Positions 52,531 through 60,983 are shown, counted from the first letter of the stretch. The stretch is DNA of 64,000 nucleotides from AC-32 sp963715575 (GCA_963715575.1 OY970250.1:2046001-2110000), one strand, 5' to 3'. Notes: a model not told the origin generated them from the letters alone. Made by a program: numbers and translations.

Positions 52531-52730
52531 GCGCCTACCAGCGGCGGCGCAGGAAGAGCTCGACCCGCCGCCGCGTCGTCTGGGCGGTCATCTTCGTGCT
52601 CGTCTTCGCCGTTGGGATCGCGCTCGGGCAGGCGCTCGAGGACAACCCACCGCCGGCCTCGACGGTCACGCATGACCAGACGATCACCCTGCCGCCGGAA
52701 TCGGCGACGGTGACCGTCACGACGCCGTGA
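52527..52730 (+). CDS. Small single-pass membrane protein
   Basis: The 67-residue protein has a very basic N terminus (YQRRRRKSSTRRR), one hydrophobic helix (VVWAVIFVLVFAVGIALGQAL, 17-37) and a Thr/Val/Pro-rich external tail (TVTHDQTITLPPESATVTVTTP). By the positive-inside rule the tail faces outward. Function is unknown. It overlaps the preceding gene as ATGA. Confidence 0.75.
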   Translation: MSAYQRRRRKSSTRRRVVWAVIFVLVFAVGIALGQALEDNPPPASTVTHDQTITLPPESATVTVTTP

Positions 52731-52761
52731 GCGCGGATGTCTCAGAAACGGGAGCTTTGGG

Positions 52762-52767
52762 TAGGTT
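52762..52767 (+). promoter_or_regulatory. -10 element of the HTH-receiver gene
   Basis: TAGGTT lies 9 nt before the ATG at 52777. Confidence 0.48.
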
Positions 52768-52776
52768 CGCACCGAA

Positions 52777-53361
52777 ATGCCCCGTGACAACCCAGGGCGG
52801 CAGCCGCCGCTCGGCGAGACCGATTGGCTCACCCTGGGCCAGGCCGCGCGCTACCTCGGGGTCGCCCAGAGCACGATCCGCAAGTGGTCCGACAGCGGCC
52901 GCGTGCGCGCCTTCAAGACGCCCGGCCGCCATCGCCGCTACCGCCGTGACGACCTCGACGCCTTTCTTCAGCGTTCGGCGCCCGAGTCGCATTCGGGCCC
53001 GATCGTGCTGATCGTCGACGACGACGAGCGGCTGCGGGAGTACGTGCGCGTCAACCTGGAGATGGAGGGCTACACCGTCCACGAGGCCGGCAGCGCGGAC
53101 GAGGGGATGAAGGTGCTCGACGAGCTGCGCCCCGACCTCGTGCTGCTCGACGTGATGATGCCGAAGGTGGACGGCTGGGAGATGCTGCAGCTGATGCACG
53201 AGCGGCACGGCGTCGGCTCCATTCCGGTCGTGATGTTCAGCGGCAAAGTCGAGGAGGCCGCGGCCGACCAGGCGGCCGAGCGCGGCGCGCAGGGCTTCAT
53301 CGGCAAGCCGTTCGACCCGCAAGAGCTGATCACGCAGACCAAGCAGCTGCTGCCGACCTGA
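52777..53361 (+). CDS. Response regulator with N-terminal MerR/BldC-like HTH and C-terminal receiver
   Basis: A 194-residue protein in the reverse of the usual order. Residues 16-65 form a MerR/excisionase-type winged helix (LTLGQAARYLGVAQSTIRKW, then GRHRRYRRDDLDAF), very like BldC. Residues 74-192 form a receiver domain with VDDDE near 81, the phospho-acceptor Asp in LVLLDVMMPKVDGW near 125-138, the Ser of MFSGK near 156 and the Lys of GKPFDP near 179. All phosphotransfer residues are present, so it is likely phosphorylated by a separate kinase; none is encoded nearby. It may control development-like or stress genes. Confidence 0.87.
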   Translation: MPRDNPGRQPPLGETDWLTLGQAARYLGVAQSTIRKWSDSGRVRAFKTPGRHRRYRRDDLDAFLQRSAPESHSGPIVLIVDDDERLREYVRVNLEMEGYTVHEAGSADEGMKVLDELRPDLVLLDVMMPKVDGWEMLQLMHERHGVGSIPVVMFSGKVEEAAADQAAERGAQGFIGKPFDPQELITQTKQLLPT

Positions 53362-53894
53362 TCTCGCTCGACCACCACCTCCAGCGCTGGGTCGTCCACC
53401 ACCGCGCAGGCTGGCTGAACCCGCTCGTGGTCGACTTCACCCGCATCGCCACCGAGGGGCTGCTCTTCGTGCTGATCGGCATCGTGCTCGCGCTGCTCTG
53501 GCGGCGGCCCTGGTTCCTGCTCCTGCTGGTGGCCGCAGACCTCGGCGCCGACGGGCTCTCGCTGGCGCTGCGCCAGTGGATCGGCCGCGTGCGCCCGCCG
53601 CTCGTCTATCCCGAGCCACGGCCGCTCGTGCCAACGCCGCACACGGGCTCGTTCCCGTCGGGCCACTCGGCGACCGCGTTCGCCTGCGCGACGGTGATCG
53701 CGTGGGCCTCGCCGCGCCTCGCCGTGCCGGCGTTCGTGCTCGCTGCGCTCGTCGCCTGGTCGCGGATCTACGTCGGCGTGCACTGGCCGCTCGACGTGCT
53801 CGGCGGCGCGGCGCTCGGCGTGCTGACAGCTACAGCTCTTCTGAAGCTCGCAGCAGGCCGGCCACGATTACGGCCAGGCTCGCCAGCAGGCTGA
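53358..53894 (+). CDS. PAP2-family membrane phosphatase
   Basis: A 178-residue undecaprenyl- or lipid-phosphate phosphatase-type protein with four or five helices and the PAP2 signature: RQWIGRVRPPL near 70-80, FPSGHSATAF near 98-107 and SRIYVGVHWPLDVLGGAALG near 135-154. The conserved N-terminal part (DHHLQRWVVHHRAGWLNPLVV) lies upstream of the first normal start (GTG at 53427), and the only start-like codon that includes it is a CTG at 53358 overlapping the regulator's stop as CTGA. I therefore propose a CTG start. The 3' end overlaps a convergent gene by 65 bp. Confidence 0.8.
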   Translation: MISLDHHLQRWVVHHRAGWLNPLVVDFTRIATEGLLFVLIGIVLALLWRRPWFLLLLVAADLGADGLSLALRQWIGRVRPPLVYPEPRPLVPTPHTGSFPSGHSATAFACATVIAWASPRLAVPAFVLAALVAWSRIYVGVHWPLDVLGGAALGVLTATALLKLAAGRPRLRPGSPAG

Positions 53895-54321
53895 TCCAGA
53901 TGCCGATCCCGCGGCCGGCTGGCGGCGGGATCGAGTCGGGAATCGAGATCAGCCGGATCAGGACGAAGATCGTCGAGAGTGAGCCGAGCGCGATCACGAC
54001 CAGGCTCTCGGGCACCGACGGCGGCAGCTCGAAGCCGAACTCGCGCGCCGCGGCCAGCCCGAGCAGCACGAGCCCGATCACGAACACGAGCTTGCCGAGC
54101 GTGCCCGTGTGCCAGGCGATCACCGAGAGCGTCGGCCCGGCTGTGTTCGGGCCGGCGTACCAGTCGGTGAAGGCCGAGACCGTCAGCACGAGCCCGGCAA
54201 CCCAGGCCAGCCGGCCGCCGAGGGCCCAGATGCCGGTCGGGGCCGGGCGGACGAAGATCTCCTCGTCGATCTCGACGAACGGCTCCTGCTCGGCAGGCGG
54301 GAAGGACTCGGGCGTCTGCAT
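53830..54321 (-). CDS. Four-helix membrane protein of unknown function
   Basis: The 163-residue protein has a cytoplasmic acidic N terminus (MQTPESFPPAEQEPFVEIDEE) and four hydrophobic helices between about 35 and 160. Between helices 1 and 2 the segment FTDWYAGPN is reminiscent of DUF-type envelope proteins in this class, but I can assign no family. The ATG shares a base with the stop of the upstream 54321-54548 gene, so the two are co-expressed. Its 3' end is antisense to the last 65 bp of the PAP2 gene. Confidence 0.75.
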   Translation of the reverse strand: MQTPESFPPAEQEPFVEIDEEIFVRPAPTGIWALGGRLAWVAGLVLTVSAFTDWYAGPNTAGPTLSVIAWHTGTLGKLVFVIGLVLLGLAAAREFGFELPPSVPESLVVIALGSLSTIFVLIRLISIPDSIPPPAGRGIGIWISLLASLAVIVAGLLRASEEL

Positions 54322-54548
54322 CAGAGGCCGAACAGCTGCTCGATCTGGTTCCAGATCACGACCGCCAGGCCGACGCTGACGCAGAGCACCGCGACGAGCA
54401 CGAGCCAGAAGCGCAGGGCCGCCAGCGTCTTCTCGCGGGCCCGTTCCTCGCGGGCGCGGCGCTTTATCCGCTGGCGCCGGTAGTTCCGGGGGATCGCCGT
54501 CGGGTCGAGCAGCTCCTCCTCGACGTGCTTTCGCTCCGGCAGGGCCAC
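54321..54548 (-). CDS. Small single-pass membrane protein
   Basis: The 75-residue protein has a highly basic cytoplasmic part (PRNYRRQRIKRRAREERAREK) and one helix (LRFWLVLVAVLCVSVGLAVVIW, 45-66), ending EQLFGL. Function is unknown. It starts at a GTG exactly 6 nt downstream of TAAACT and is divergent from the GAF-phosphatase gene. Confidence 0.78.
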   Translation of the reverse strand: MALPERKHVEEELLDPTAIPRNYRRQRIKRRAREERAREKTLAALRFWLVLVAVLCVSVGLAVVIWNQIEQLFGL

Positions 54549-54554
54549 GCGCGG

Positions 54555-54560
54555 AGTTTA
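54555..54560 (-). promoter_or_regulatory. -10 element, leaderless promoter of the 54321-54548 gene
   Basis: Minus-strand TAAACT, then CCGCGC, then the GTG at 54548: an exact 6-nt gap. Confidence 0.6.
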
Positions 54561-54576
54561 GTAGGCCCGTGCTTTG

Positions 54577-57234
54577 ATGCGGTCGGACATGGCGGTGACA
54601 GGCGAGACTCGCGATCTTGCAGGCCTTGACGGGGCGCTGAGCGCGATCGCGGCGCGCACGGCCGAGGTGACCGGCGCCGACGTGGTCGTCGTGCGGCTGG
54701 TGGACGAGTCGGGCGCCGCCTCCGCGCGCGCCGTGCACGCCGAATCGGCTGCGCTGCGTGCCGAGCTCGAGGGCTCGCGGCTTCCGGCGCGCTCGGTCCC
54801 GGCCGAGCCGCTCGAGGAGCTCGGCGAGCTGCCGCCGCCGCTGCTGCGCGCGGCCGAGCAGCTCGGCGCAAGCGGGGTGCTGCAGCTCCCGGTCCGCGAA
54901 GGGAACGCGGTCGTCGGGTCGCTGGAGTTGCTCCGCCGCCGGGGCGAGTTCGATCACCGAGAGCGCACGCTCGCCCTCGCGGCGGCGGACGAGATCGCGC
55001 TCGCCCGCCGGGCGTTCGGCGACGGAAGCGGCGCGGCTGCCGCTGCGCCGGACCTGCTCGGCCTCGCCGGCGACGCGCTGGCGGCCGGCTCCGACGAGGC
55101 CCGCGCGGCCGACCAGGTGGCGACCCTCGCCGCCGAGGCCACCGGCGCGACCGCCTGCGTCGTCTGGCGCTACGAGGAGCAGGGGCCGGTGCTGGCCGCG
55201 CTCTCGGGCACGGCGCTCCCGGCAGCGGTGGCGCTCGAAGCCGTCGGCCGAGCGCGCACCGTCCCCGGCTCGCTCGCGGTCGAGTCGCTGGAGGAAGGAG
55301 GCGCCGTGGTCACGCTGCAGCTCGGCGAGCCGCCGCAGGGCGCACTCCAGTTGCTGCTCGCCGACGAGCCGGATCCGAGCGATCCGCTGCTCGACCGGCT
55401 CGGCACCTTCGCCGTCCGCGCGGCGCACGCGCTGCGCGCCGGCGAACGGCGGCAGACACTCGCGGTCGAGCTCGAGCGCACCCGCGCGCTGCTGACGATC
55501 GTCGGCCAGGCGATCGCACAGCTCTCGCTTGCGCACACGCTGGACACGGCGATCGAGCACGTCTCCGGCCTCCTCGGCGCGGAGCGGCTGGCCGTCTACC
55601 TCAGCTCCGAGCCCGGGCGGCTCGAGCCGGCGGCCGAGCGCGAGCTGACCGGCCCGCACGCGCGCGTCGCCGAGCGCCTGCTCGAGCTCCTGCTCGGGCC
55701 GGCACGCGGCCGCGGGCTGCTCGGCATCCCGTACGCGGCGAGCGACCCGCGCCTGAGCGGCGTGCTCGACGTGCTCGAGGAGCTCGGGCTCGAGGCCGCG
55801 ATCGCCGTTCCGCTGCGTGTGCGCGACGACCTGATCGGCCTGCTCGCCGTCTATCCCGCCGCCGGGAGGGAGCTGACCGAGAACGAGGAGCAGCTGCTGC
55901 GCGCGCTCGCGGCCCAGCTCGCGGTCGCCGTCCAGAACGCGCGGCTCCACGAGGAGACCAAGCTTGCAGACGAGGAGCGCAAGGTGGCGCTCGAGGCCGA
56001 GCGTGAGGCCTCCCGCCGCCTGCAGGCGCTCTACGAGATCTCGCGCGTCTTCTCGGAGAGCCTCTCGCTCGACCTCACCCTGGAGGCGGTCACGCGCACG
56101 ATTGTGGAGACGCTCGGGGTGGACGCCGCGTCGCTGCGCATGCCCGACGGGCGCGGCGCGGCGCTCGACCCGGTGGCGATGCACGTACGCGAGGAGCGCT
56201 TGGCCGAGCCGCTGAAGGCGATCCTCTCCTTACCGCAGCCGCTCTCGCCGGTGCTGCCGAACGTCTTCCGCAGCGGCCGGGCGCTCGTGTTCGACGCACG
56301 CAACGCCGCCTCGCTCGGCCCGGCGCACGAGCCGCTCGTGCCGTTCCTGGAGAAGGGCTCGACGGCGGCCGTGATCCCGCTCGCCACGCAGGCCGAGATC
56401 CTCGGGACGATGACGCTGGTCTCGCTCGATCCCGACCGGCCGATCGACGCCGCGACGCTCGAGGCTGCCTCCTCGATCGCCGGACAGGCGGCGCTCGCGC
56501 TCGATAACGCACGCCTCTACCAGCAGCAGAAGCAGTTCGCCGACTCGATGCAGCGCTCGCTGCTGCCGCGCGAGCAGCCGCAGGCCGCGGGGCTCGACGT
56601 CGGCGCCGTCTACGCCTCCTCGGCGCGGATGGACGTCGGCGGCGACGTCTACGACTTCCTCGAGCTCGCGGACGGCCGGCTCGCGGTCGTGCTCGGCGAC
56701 GTCACCGGCCACGGGATCGACGCGGCCGCCGACATGGCGATGGCGAAGTTCGTCTTCCGCTCGCTCGCGCGAGAGCACTCCGAGCCGTCCGAGTTCCTGG
56801 CCGCCGCGAACGAGATCGTGCTCGAGGAGATCGGCGACGGAAAGTTCATCACGATGCTCTACGTGACCGCCGACGGCCGCGCGGGCGAGGTGGCCTGTGC
56901 GAGCGCGGGCCATCCGTCGCCTCGGATCGTGCGCGCCGGTGCCGTGGAGCCGCTGGGCGTCCGCGGGCTCGCGCTCGGGATCGCGGGCGACCAGGCGTAC
57001 GGGACCGAGCGCGTGACGCTGGAGCCGGGCGACGCAGCGGTGCTGTTCACGGACGGCCTGCTCGAGGCCCGCCGCGAGGGCGAGCTGTACGGCGAGGAGC
57101 GGCTCGACGCCTCGCTCGCCAGGCACGCCTCGCTGCCGGCCGAGGAGCTGGCCGTGGCGCTCGTCGAGGACTGCCGGGCCTTCGGCGGCGAGCTCGCGGA
57201 CGACTGCGCCGTCGTCGTCCTCAAGCGCACGTGA
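54577..57234 (+). CDS. Multi-GAF-domain SpoIIE/RsbU-type serine phosphatase
   Basis: An approximately 885-residue cytoplasmic protein. Three or four GAF-like sensor domains (about 12-155, 165-300, 310-465 and 490-650) are linked by a coiled coil (HEETKLADEERKVALEAEREASRRL). The C-terminal PP2C-like phosphatase, from about 660, has SSARMDVGGDVYDFLELADGRLAVVLGDVTGHGIDAAADMAMAKF with metal-binding Asp residues, then EVACASAGHPSPRIV, AVLFTDGLLEAR and a final DDCAVVVLKR. Such proteins dephosphorylate anti-sigma antagonists in partner-switching stress pathways. No anti-sigma genes are in view. ATGs at 54577 and 54589 are both possible starts. Confidence 0.88.
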   Translation: MRSDMAVTGETRDLAGLDGALSAIAARTAEVTGADVVVVRLVDESGAASARAVHAESAALRAELEGSRLPARSVPAEPLEELGELPPPLLRAAEQLGASGVLQLPVREGNAVVGSLELLRRRGEFDHRERTLALAAADEIALARRAFGDGSGAAAAAPDLLGLAGDALAAGSDEARAADQVATLAAEATGATACVVWRYEEQGPVLAALSGTALPAAVALEAVGRARTVPGSLAVESLEEGGAVVTLQLGEPPQGALQLLLADEPDPSDPLLDRLGTFAVRAAHALRAGERRQTLAVELERTRALLTIVGQAIAQLSLAHTLDTAIEHVSGLLGAERLAVYLSSEPGRLEPAAERELTGPHARVAERLLELLLGPARGRGLLGIPYAASDPRLSGVLDVLEELGLEAAIAVPLRVRDDLIGLLAVYPAAGRELTENEEQLLRALAAQLAVAVQNARLHEETKLADEERKVALEAEREASRRLQALYEISRVFSESLSLDLTLEAVTRTIVETLGVDAASLRMPDGRGAALDPVAMHVREERLAEPLKAILSLPQPLSPVLPNVFRSGRALVFDARNAASLGPAHEPLVPFLEKGSTAAVIPLATQAEILGTMTLVSLDPDRPIDAATLEAASSIAGQAALALDNARLYQQQKQFADSMQRSLLPREQPQAAGLDVGAVYASSARMDVGGDVYDFLELADGRLAVVLGDVTGHGIDAAADMAMAKFVFRSLAREHSEPSEFLAAANEIVLEEIGDGKFITMLYVTADGRAGEVACASAGHPSPRIVRAGAVEPLGVRGLALGIAGDQAYGTERVTLEPGDAAVLFTDGLLEARREGELYGEERLDASLARHASLPAEELAVALVEDCRAFGGELADDCAVVVLKRT

Positions 57235-57932
57235 TCGAGCTCGCCCGGCGCGACGGCCGGCCGCTGCGAATCGGCCATCGCGGCGCGGCCGCGCTCGCTC
57301 CCGAGAACTCGCTCGAGGCGATCGGGCTCGCGGTCGAGCTCGGCTGCGACCTGGTCGAGTTCGACGTCCACCTGCTCGGCGAGGCGCTTCTGGTCGCCCA
57401 CGACCGGCCCGTCGCGGCAGACGGGCTACCGACGCTCGACGAGGTGCTGGAGCTGCTGGGCTCGGCGGGGGTAGGCGTCCACCTCGACCTGAAGGCGCAG
57501 GGCGCCGAGCGGCCCGTCGCCGAGGCGCTACGGCGGCACGGGCTCGTGGAGCGGACGGTCGTCAGCTCGTTCCGCCGCCCGACGCTGCGGGCGCTGCACG
57601 CGGTCGAGCCGGGGCTGCGGCTGGGGCGGACGTATCCGCAGGACCGCACCGGCCTGACCAAGCGGTCGGCCTTCCATCCGCCGGCCCGGGCGATCGTGCG
57701 CATCCTGCGGCGCACGCTGCCGCGCTACATCTCTTCCCTGCTGGCGAGCTCGAACGCGACGGCCGCCGTGCTCTACTGGGAGGTGGTCAGCGAGGCGGCC
57801 GTGGCCCGCTGCCACGCGCTCGGCGCGCCGGTGCTCGTCTGGACGGTGGACGAGGCGGCGCTCCTGCCCTGGCTGGACGAGATCGGCGTGGACGGCGTGA
57901 TCACGAACGATCCGCGGATCTTCCGAGGCTAG
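57231..57932 (+). CDS. ugpQ: Glycerophosphodiester phosphodiesterase
   Basis: The 233-residue GDPD TIM barrel shows IGHRGAAALAPENSLEAIGLAVELGCDLVEFDVHL at 14-48, which contains the catalytic His, the PENS motif and the metal-binding Glu-x-Asp, and VAHDRP with the second His near 58. The end VLVWTVDEAALLPWLDEIGVDGVITNDP matches the family C terminus. It splits glycerophosphodiesters from phospholipid turnover to glycerol 3-phosphate and an alcohol. No signal peptide is seen. It overlaps the phosphatase gene as GTGA. Confidence 0.92.
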   Translation: MIELARRDGRPLRIGHRGAAALAPENSLEAIGLAVELGCDLVEFDVHLLGEALLVAHDRPVAADGLPTLDEVLELLGSAGVGVHLDLKAQGAERPVAEALRRHGLVERTVVSSFRRPTLRALHAVEPGLRLGRTYPQDRTGLTKRSAFHPPARAIVRILRRTLPRYISSLLASSNATAAVLYWEVVSEAAVARCHALGAPVLVWTVDEAALLPWLDEIGVDGVITNDPRIFRG

Positions 57933-57945
57933 TATTTCCGCCCGG

Positions 57946-58929
57946 ATGAGAAGGGTCGGTCTGCTCGTGCTGTTCGTGCTCGGCCTGGCTGCCGCCGGCG
58001 GCCTGTCGGCTGGCGTGGTCGCGGCCACCACGACCGGTACGACGACCACGACGACGCCGGCCACGATCGCGAGCGGTGTGACCATCTCGAGCGTCGAGGT
58101 CGGCGACCTGACCTACGACCAGGCCTTCGCGGCGGTGACGGACTCGTTCGCTCGGCCGGTGACGCTGGTCGTCCCACGGCACCGGCTGGCTGTCGAGCCC
58201 GCCCGGATCGGCGCGATGGCCTACGTGCGGGCCGCGGTCGACCGGGCGCTCACCGTCCCCGCAGGCACGGCGCTCAAGCTGCGCGTGATCCTCCGTCGCA
58301 AGGGCGCGCAGCGCTACCTCGACGCCGTCGCCAAGCGCTTCGACCGTGAGGCGGTCGACTCGCAGCTGCTGCTGCGCAAGCTCCGGCCCGTGATCACGAA
58401 GGACAAGGCCGGTCGCACGCTGCGCGAGGTGCGGGCGATGAACGGGATCTTCACCGCGCTGGTCACGAACACCCGGCCCGAGGTCGCGCTCCAGTTCGCC
58501 CAGCTGAAGCCGTCCGTGACCCGCGGCTCGTTCGGCCCGGTGATCGTCATCCGCCGCGGCTCGAACCGGCTCTACCTGTACAAGGGCATGCGCTTCCAGC
58601 GGGTCTTCGGCGTCGCCACGGGCCAGTCGGCCTACCCGACGCCGCTCGGGCACTGGCGCGTCGTCGTCAAGTGGCGCAACCCGTGGTGGTACCCGCCCAA
58701 CTCGCCGTGGGCCAAGGGTGAAAAGCCGGTCCCGCCGGGCCCGGGCAACCCTCTCGGCACGCGCTGGATGGGCCTCTCGGCGAGCGGCGTCGGGATTCAC
58801 GGCACGCCCGACGACACCTCGATCGGCTACTCGGCCTCGCACGGCTGCATCCGCATGCACATCCCCGACGCGGAGTGGCTCTTCAACCACGTGACCGTCG
58901 GCACGCCGGTCTTCATCGTCAGCGCGTGA
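57946..58929 (+). CDS. Secreted L,D-transpeptidase (YkuD) with peptidoglycan-binding domain
   Basis: A 327-residue exported enzyme. A signal peptide (LLVLFVLGLAAAGGLSAGVVAA) precedes a Thr-rich stretch and a VanW/PG_binding_4-like domain (about 45-185). The YkuD catalytic domain follows, from GPVIVIRRGSNRLYLYKG near 197 to the active site GIHGTPDDTSIGYSASHGCIRM near 284-305, with catalytic Cys303 and its HxGT/SxGC partners. It makes 3-3 cross-links in peptidoglycan, as in mycobacteria. TAGTAT, overlapping the upstream stop codon, is a possible -10, 10 nt before the ATG. Confidence 0.93.
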   Translation: MRRVGLLVLFVLGLAAAGGLSAGVVAATTTGTTTTTTPATIASGVTISSVEVGDLTYDQAFAAVTDSFARPVTLVVPRHRLAVEPARIGAMAYVRAAVDRALTVPAGTALKLRVILRRKGAQRYLDAVAKRFDREAVDSQLLLRKLRPVITKDKAGRTLREVRAMNGIFTALVTNTRPEVALQFAQLKPSVTRGSFGPVIVIRRGSNRLYLYKGMRFQRVFGVATGQSAYPTPLGHWRVVVKWRNPWWYPPNSPWAKGEKPVPPGPGNPLGTRWMGLSASGVGIHGTPDDTSIGYSASHGCIRMHIPDAEWLFNHVTVGTPVFIVSA

Positions 58930-58930
58930 G

Positions 58931-59458
58931 ATGAGCGCACGGCTGAAGCTCGGCGCGCAGGCACTGGCGGTCGGGCTCGTCGTCCTACTGCTGGCGCTGC
59001 TCGTCTGGAAGCTCGCCAAGGGGAGCGGCAAAGAGGCCGAGATCGGCAAGCCCGCTCCGAATTTCACGCTCAGCCGTGTCGACGCCCCCGGGGACCTCAG
59101 CCTCGCCTCCTTGCGAGGGAAGGTCGTCGTGCTGAACTTCTGGGCGTCGTGGTGCTATCCGTGCAAGCAGGAGGCCCCGACCCTGCAGGCAGCGACCAAA
59201 CGATGGGGTAATCGCGTGGTGGTGCTGGGTGTGGATGTCAACGATCCCAAGAGCGACGCGCGGAAGTTCGCGCGCGCGTTGAAGCTGACCTACCCGCTCG
59301 TCCACGACAACCACAACATCACGTCGCCGAAGTACGGGTTGACAGGGCTTCCGGAGACCTTCTTCATCGACCGGACCGGGAGGCTCGTCGGTCACGTGGC
59401 CGCGGCGGTCGACGCCGCTGCCCTGCGCGACGGAGTCGAGCGGGCTCTGAAGTCGTGA
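58931..59458 (+). CDS. Membrane-anchored thioredoxin-like protein (TlpA/ResA/CcmG type)
   Basis: The 175-residue protein has an N-terminal membrane helix (LAVGLVVLLLALLVWKLA, 13-30) and an external thioredoxin fold with VVLNFWASWCYPCKQEAP near 66-83, where WCYPC is the redox pair, and GLTGLPETFFIDRTGRLVGH near 136-155 with the cis-Pro loop. It probably keeps the haem-binding cysteines of apocytochrome c reduced. It is directly followed by ccmH-like and ccdA genes, which together form a compact cytochrome c maturation set. Confidence 0.93.
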   Translation: MSARLKLGAQALAVGLVVLLLALLVWKLAKGSGKEAEIGKPAPNFTLSRVDAPGDLSLASLRGKVVVLNFWASWCYPCKQEAPTLQAATKRWGNRVVVLGVDVNDPKSDARKFARALKLTYPLVHDNHNITSPKYGLTGLPETFFIDRTGRLVGHVAAAVDAAALRDGVERALKS

Positions 59459-59922
59459 GGCTCCTCGTCGTCGGCCTGTTGGCGCTGGTGCTCGCCGCAC
59501 CGGTGGCTGCCAGCGAGCAGCATCCGACGTTGCCCGAGCTCGAAGGGCAGCTGATGTGCCCGATCTGCGAGGGCGAGACGCTCGCGCAGTCCACGTCGCC
59601 CGCCGCGCAGCGCATCAAGGTCGAGATCCAGCAGCGCATCGCGGCCGGCGACACGCGCAGCCAGATCAAGCGCCGGCTCGTCGAGGAGTGGGGCAACCGG
59701 ATCCTGGCCGCGCCGCCGCGGCACGGCTTCGACCTGCTGGCCTGGCTCCTGCCGATCGTGGGCGTGCTCGGCGGGGCGGCCGTGCTGGGCGTGCTCGCCT
59801 GGCGCTGGACGCGCGAGCGCGAGCCGGAGCCGGCGCCGCAGCGCTGGTCGCAGAACGGGCACCCGCTCGGGCCGGAGGAGGAACGCCGGCTCGACGAGGA
59901 GCTCGCGCGCTTCGATGGCTGA
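59455..59922 (+). CDS. ccmH: Cytochrome c maturation protein CcmH/CcmL
   Basis: A 155-residue protein: signal peptide (LLVVGLLALVLAAPVAA), the CcmH domain with LEGQLMCPICEGETLAQSTSPAAQRIKVEI near 28-57 holding the redox CPIC pair, the IKRRLVEEWGNRILAAPPRHGFDLLAWLLP segment, then a membrane helix near 100-117 and a charged cytoplasmic tail. CcmH-type proteins act with CcmF/CcmG to attach haem to apocytochrome c. Other ccm genes (CcmF, CcmE) are not in view and probably lie elsewhere. GTG overlaps the previous stop as GTGA. Confidence 0.93.
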   Translation: MRLLVVGLLALVLAAPVAASEQHPTLPELEGQLMCPICEGETLAQSTSPAAQRIKVEIQQRIAAGDTRSQIKRRLVEEWGNRILAAPPRHGFDLLAWLLPIVGVLGGAAVLGVLAWRWTREREPEPAPQRWSQNGHPLGPEEERRLDEELARFDG

Positions 59923-60628
59923 ACGGATAGCCGCGGCCTTCGCCGCCGGCCTGGTCTCGATCGCCTTCCCCTGTGTCTTGCCGCTCGTCCCCGGCTACCT
60001 GTCCGCGATCACGGCGGTCGAGGTCGACCGGCTCGGCGAGCGCGGGATCGCTCGCCGCGTCGTCGCCGCGAGCATGCCCTTCGCGCTTGGCTTCACGGTC
60101 GTCTTCGTCGTCCTCGGCGCCGCAGCCGCGGCGCTCGGCGGGTGGGTCGACCTCGAGACGCGGACGAAGATCGCTGGCTTCGTCCTCGTTGTGCTCGGGC
60201 TCGCCTTCATGGGACTCTTGCCCTGGCCGGAGCGCGTGCTGGCGCCGGGCGCGCTGACGCGGGCGCGGGCGAGCGGCTCGCGGGCGCTGCTCGGGGCGGC
60301 CTTCGCCGTCTGCGCAGCGCCTTGCGTCGGCATCCTGCTCGGCGCGATCCTGGCGCTGGCGGCCGACTCCCGCACGGTCGTGCGCGGCTGCATCCTGCTC
60401 GCCGCCTACTCGTTCGGGATCACGGTCGCCTTCGTCGCGATCGGGATCGCCTTCACGCATGCGATGACGGCCTTCCGCTGGGTGCGCGACCACTACGACT
60501 GGATCCGCTACCTCAGCGGCGCCACGCTCGTCGTGCTCGGCCTGCTGCTCTTCTTCAACCGCGACTGGTGGCTGCGCGTGCTCCTGAACCGGGCGCTGGA
60601 CGCGCTAGGCCTCGGCGGGCAGCTCTAG
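59915..60628 (+). CDS. ccdA: Thiol:disulfide transporter CcdA
   Basis: The 237-residue protein has six helices and two conserved cysteines: C20 in AFPCVLPLVPGYLSAIT (the family PCxLPLxPGYL) and a second in FAVCAAPCVGILLGAILAL near 130-146. CcdA carries electrons from cytoplasmic thioredoxin across the membrane to extracytoplasmic thioredoxins such as the TlpA-like protein encoded upstream. It overlaps ccmH by 8 bp, and its 3' end overlaps the convergent DUF309 gene by 24 bp. Confidence 0.95.
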   Translation: MAERIAAAFAAGLVSIAFPCVLPLVPGYLSAITAVEVDRLGERGIARRVVAASMPFALGFTVVFVVLGAAAAALGGWVDLETRTKIAGFVLVVLGLAFMGLLPWPERVLAPGALTRARASGSRALLGAAFAVCAAPCVGILLGAILALAADSRTVVRGCILLAAYSFGITVAFVAIGIAFTHAMTAFRWVRDHYDWIRYLSGATLVVLGLLLFFNRDWWLRVLLNRALDALGLGGQL

Positions 60629-60964
60629 CGCCGGCAGCTCGAGCGAGCCGCCCCGGACCACCGCTTCGGCCGCTGCCACCTGACGGAGCAGTGAGGCGAC
60701 GTCCACGGCCCGGTGTTCCGGCGCGTACGGCCCGAGCCGCTGCGCCGCCTTTTCCAGCTGCCGATCGCAGCCGACGCGGTTGCCGCGGCCGGCCTGGTAC
60801 CACGCGACCGCCACGTGCACGAGGCCCTGGTAGAAGTCGCGCTCCGCCGGCTCGGCGGCTCGCCAGGCGTCCTCCAGCTCCTCGTGCGCGGCGAAGTACT
60901 CGCCGCGGCGGATCAACTCGAGCCCGGTTTCGAGGTGGCTCACGGCGTTGGAGACTAGGCCCAA
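60605..60964 (-). CDS. DUF309 family protein
   Basis: A 119-residue helical protein with the DUF309 hallmark GLELIRRGEYFAAHEELEDAW near 14-34 and the continuation ERDFYQGLVHVAVAWYQAGRGN near 41-62. The His and Glu/Asp residues of the AHEELEDAW motif suggest a metal site, but the function is unknown. The start TTG at 60964 is the only start that keeps the full domain with a short lead. It is divergent from the receiver-like gene. Confidence 0.85.
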   Translation of the reverse strand: MGLVSNAVSHLETGLELIRRGEYFAAHEELEDAWRAAEPAERDFYQGLVHVAVAWYQAGRGNRVGCDRQLEKAAQRLGPYAPEHRAVDVASLLRQVAAAEAVVRGGSLELPALELPAEA

Positions 60965-60970
60965 GGGTGG

Positions 60971-60976
60971 TACGTT
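60971..60976 (+). promoter_or_regulatory. -10 element of the 60984 gene
   Basis: TACGTT lies 7 nt before the GTG at 60984. Confidence 0.55.
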
Positions 60977-60983
60977 TGCCTGC

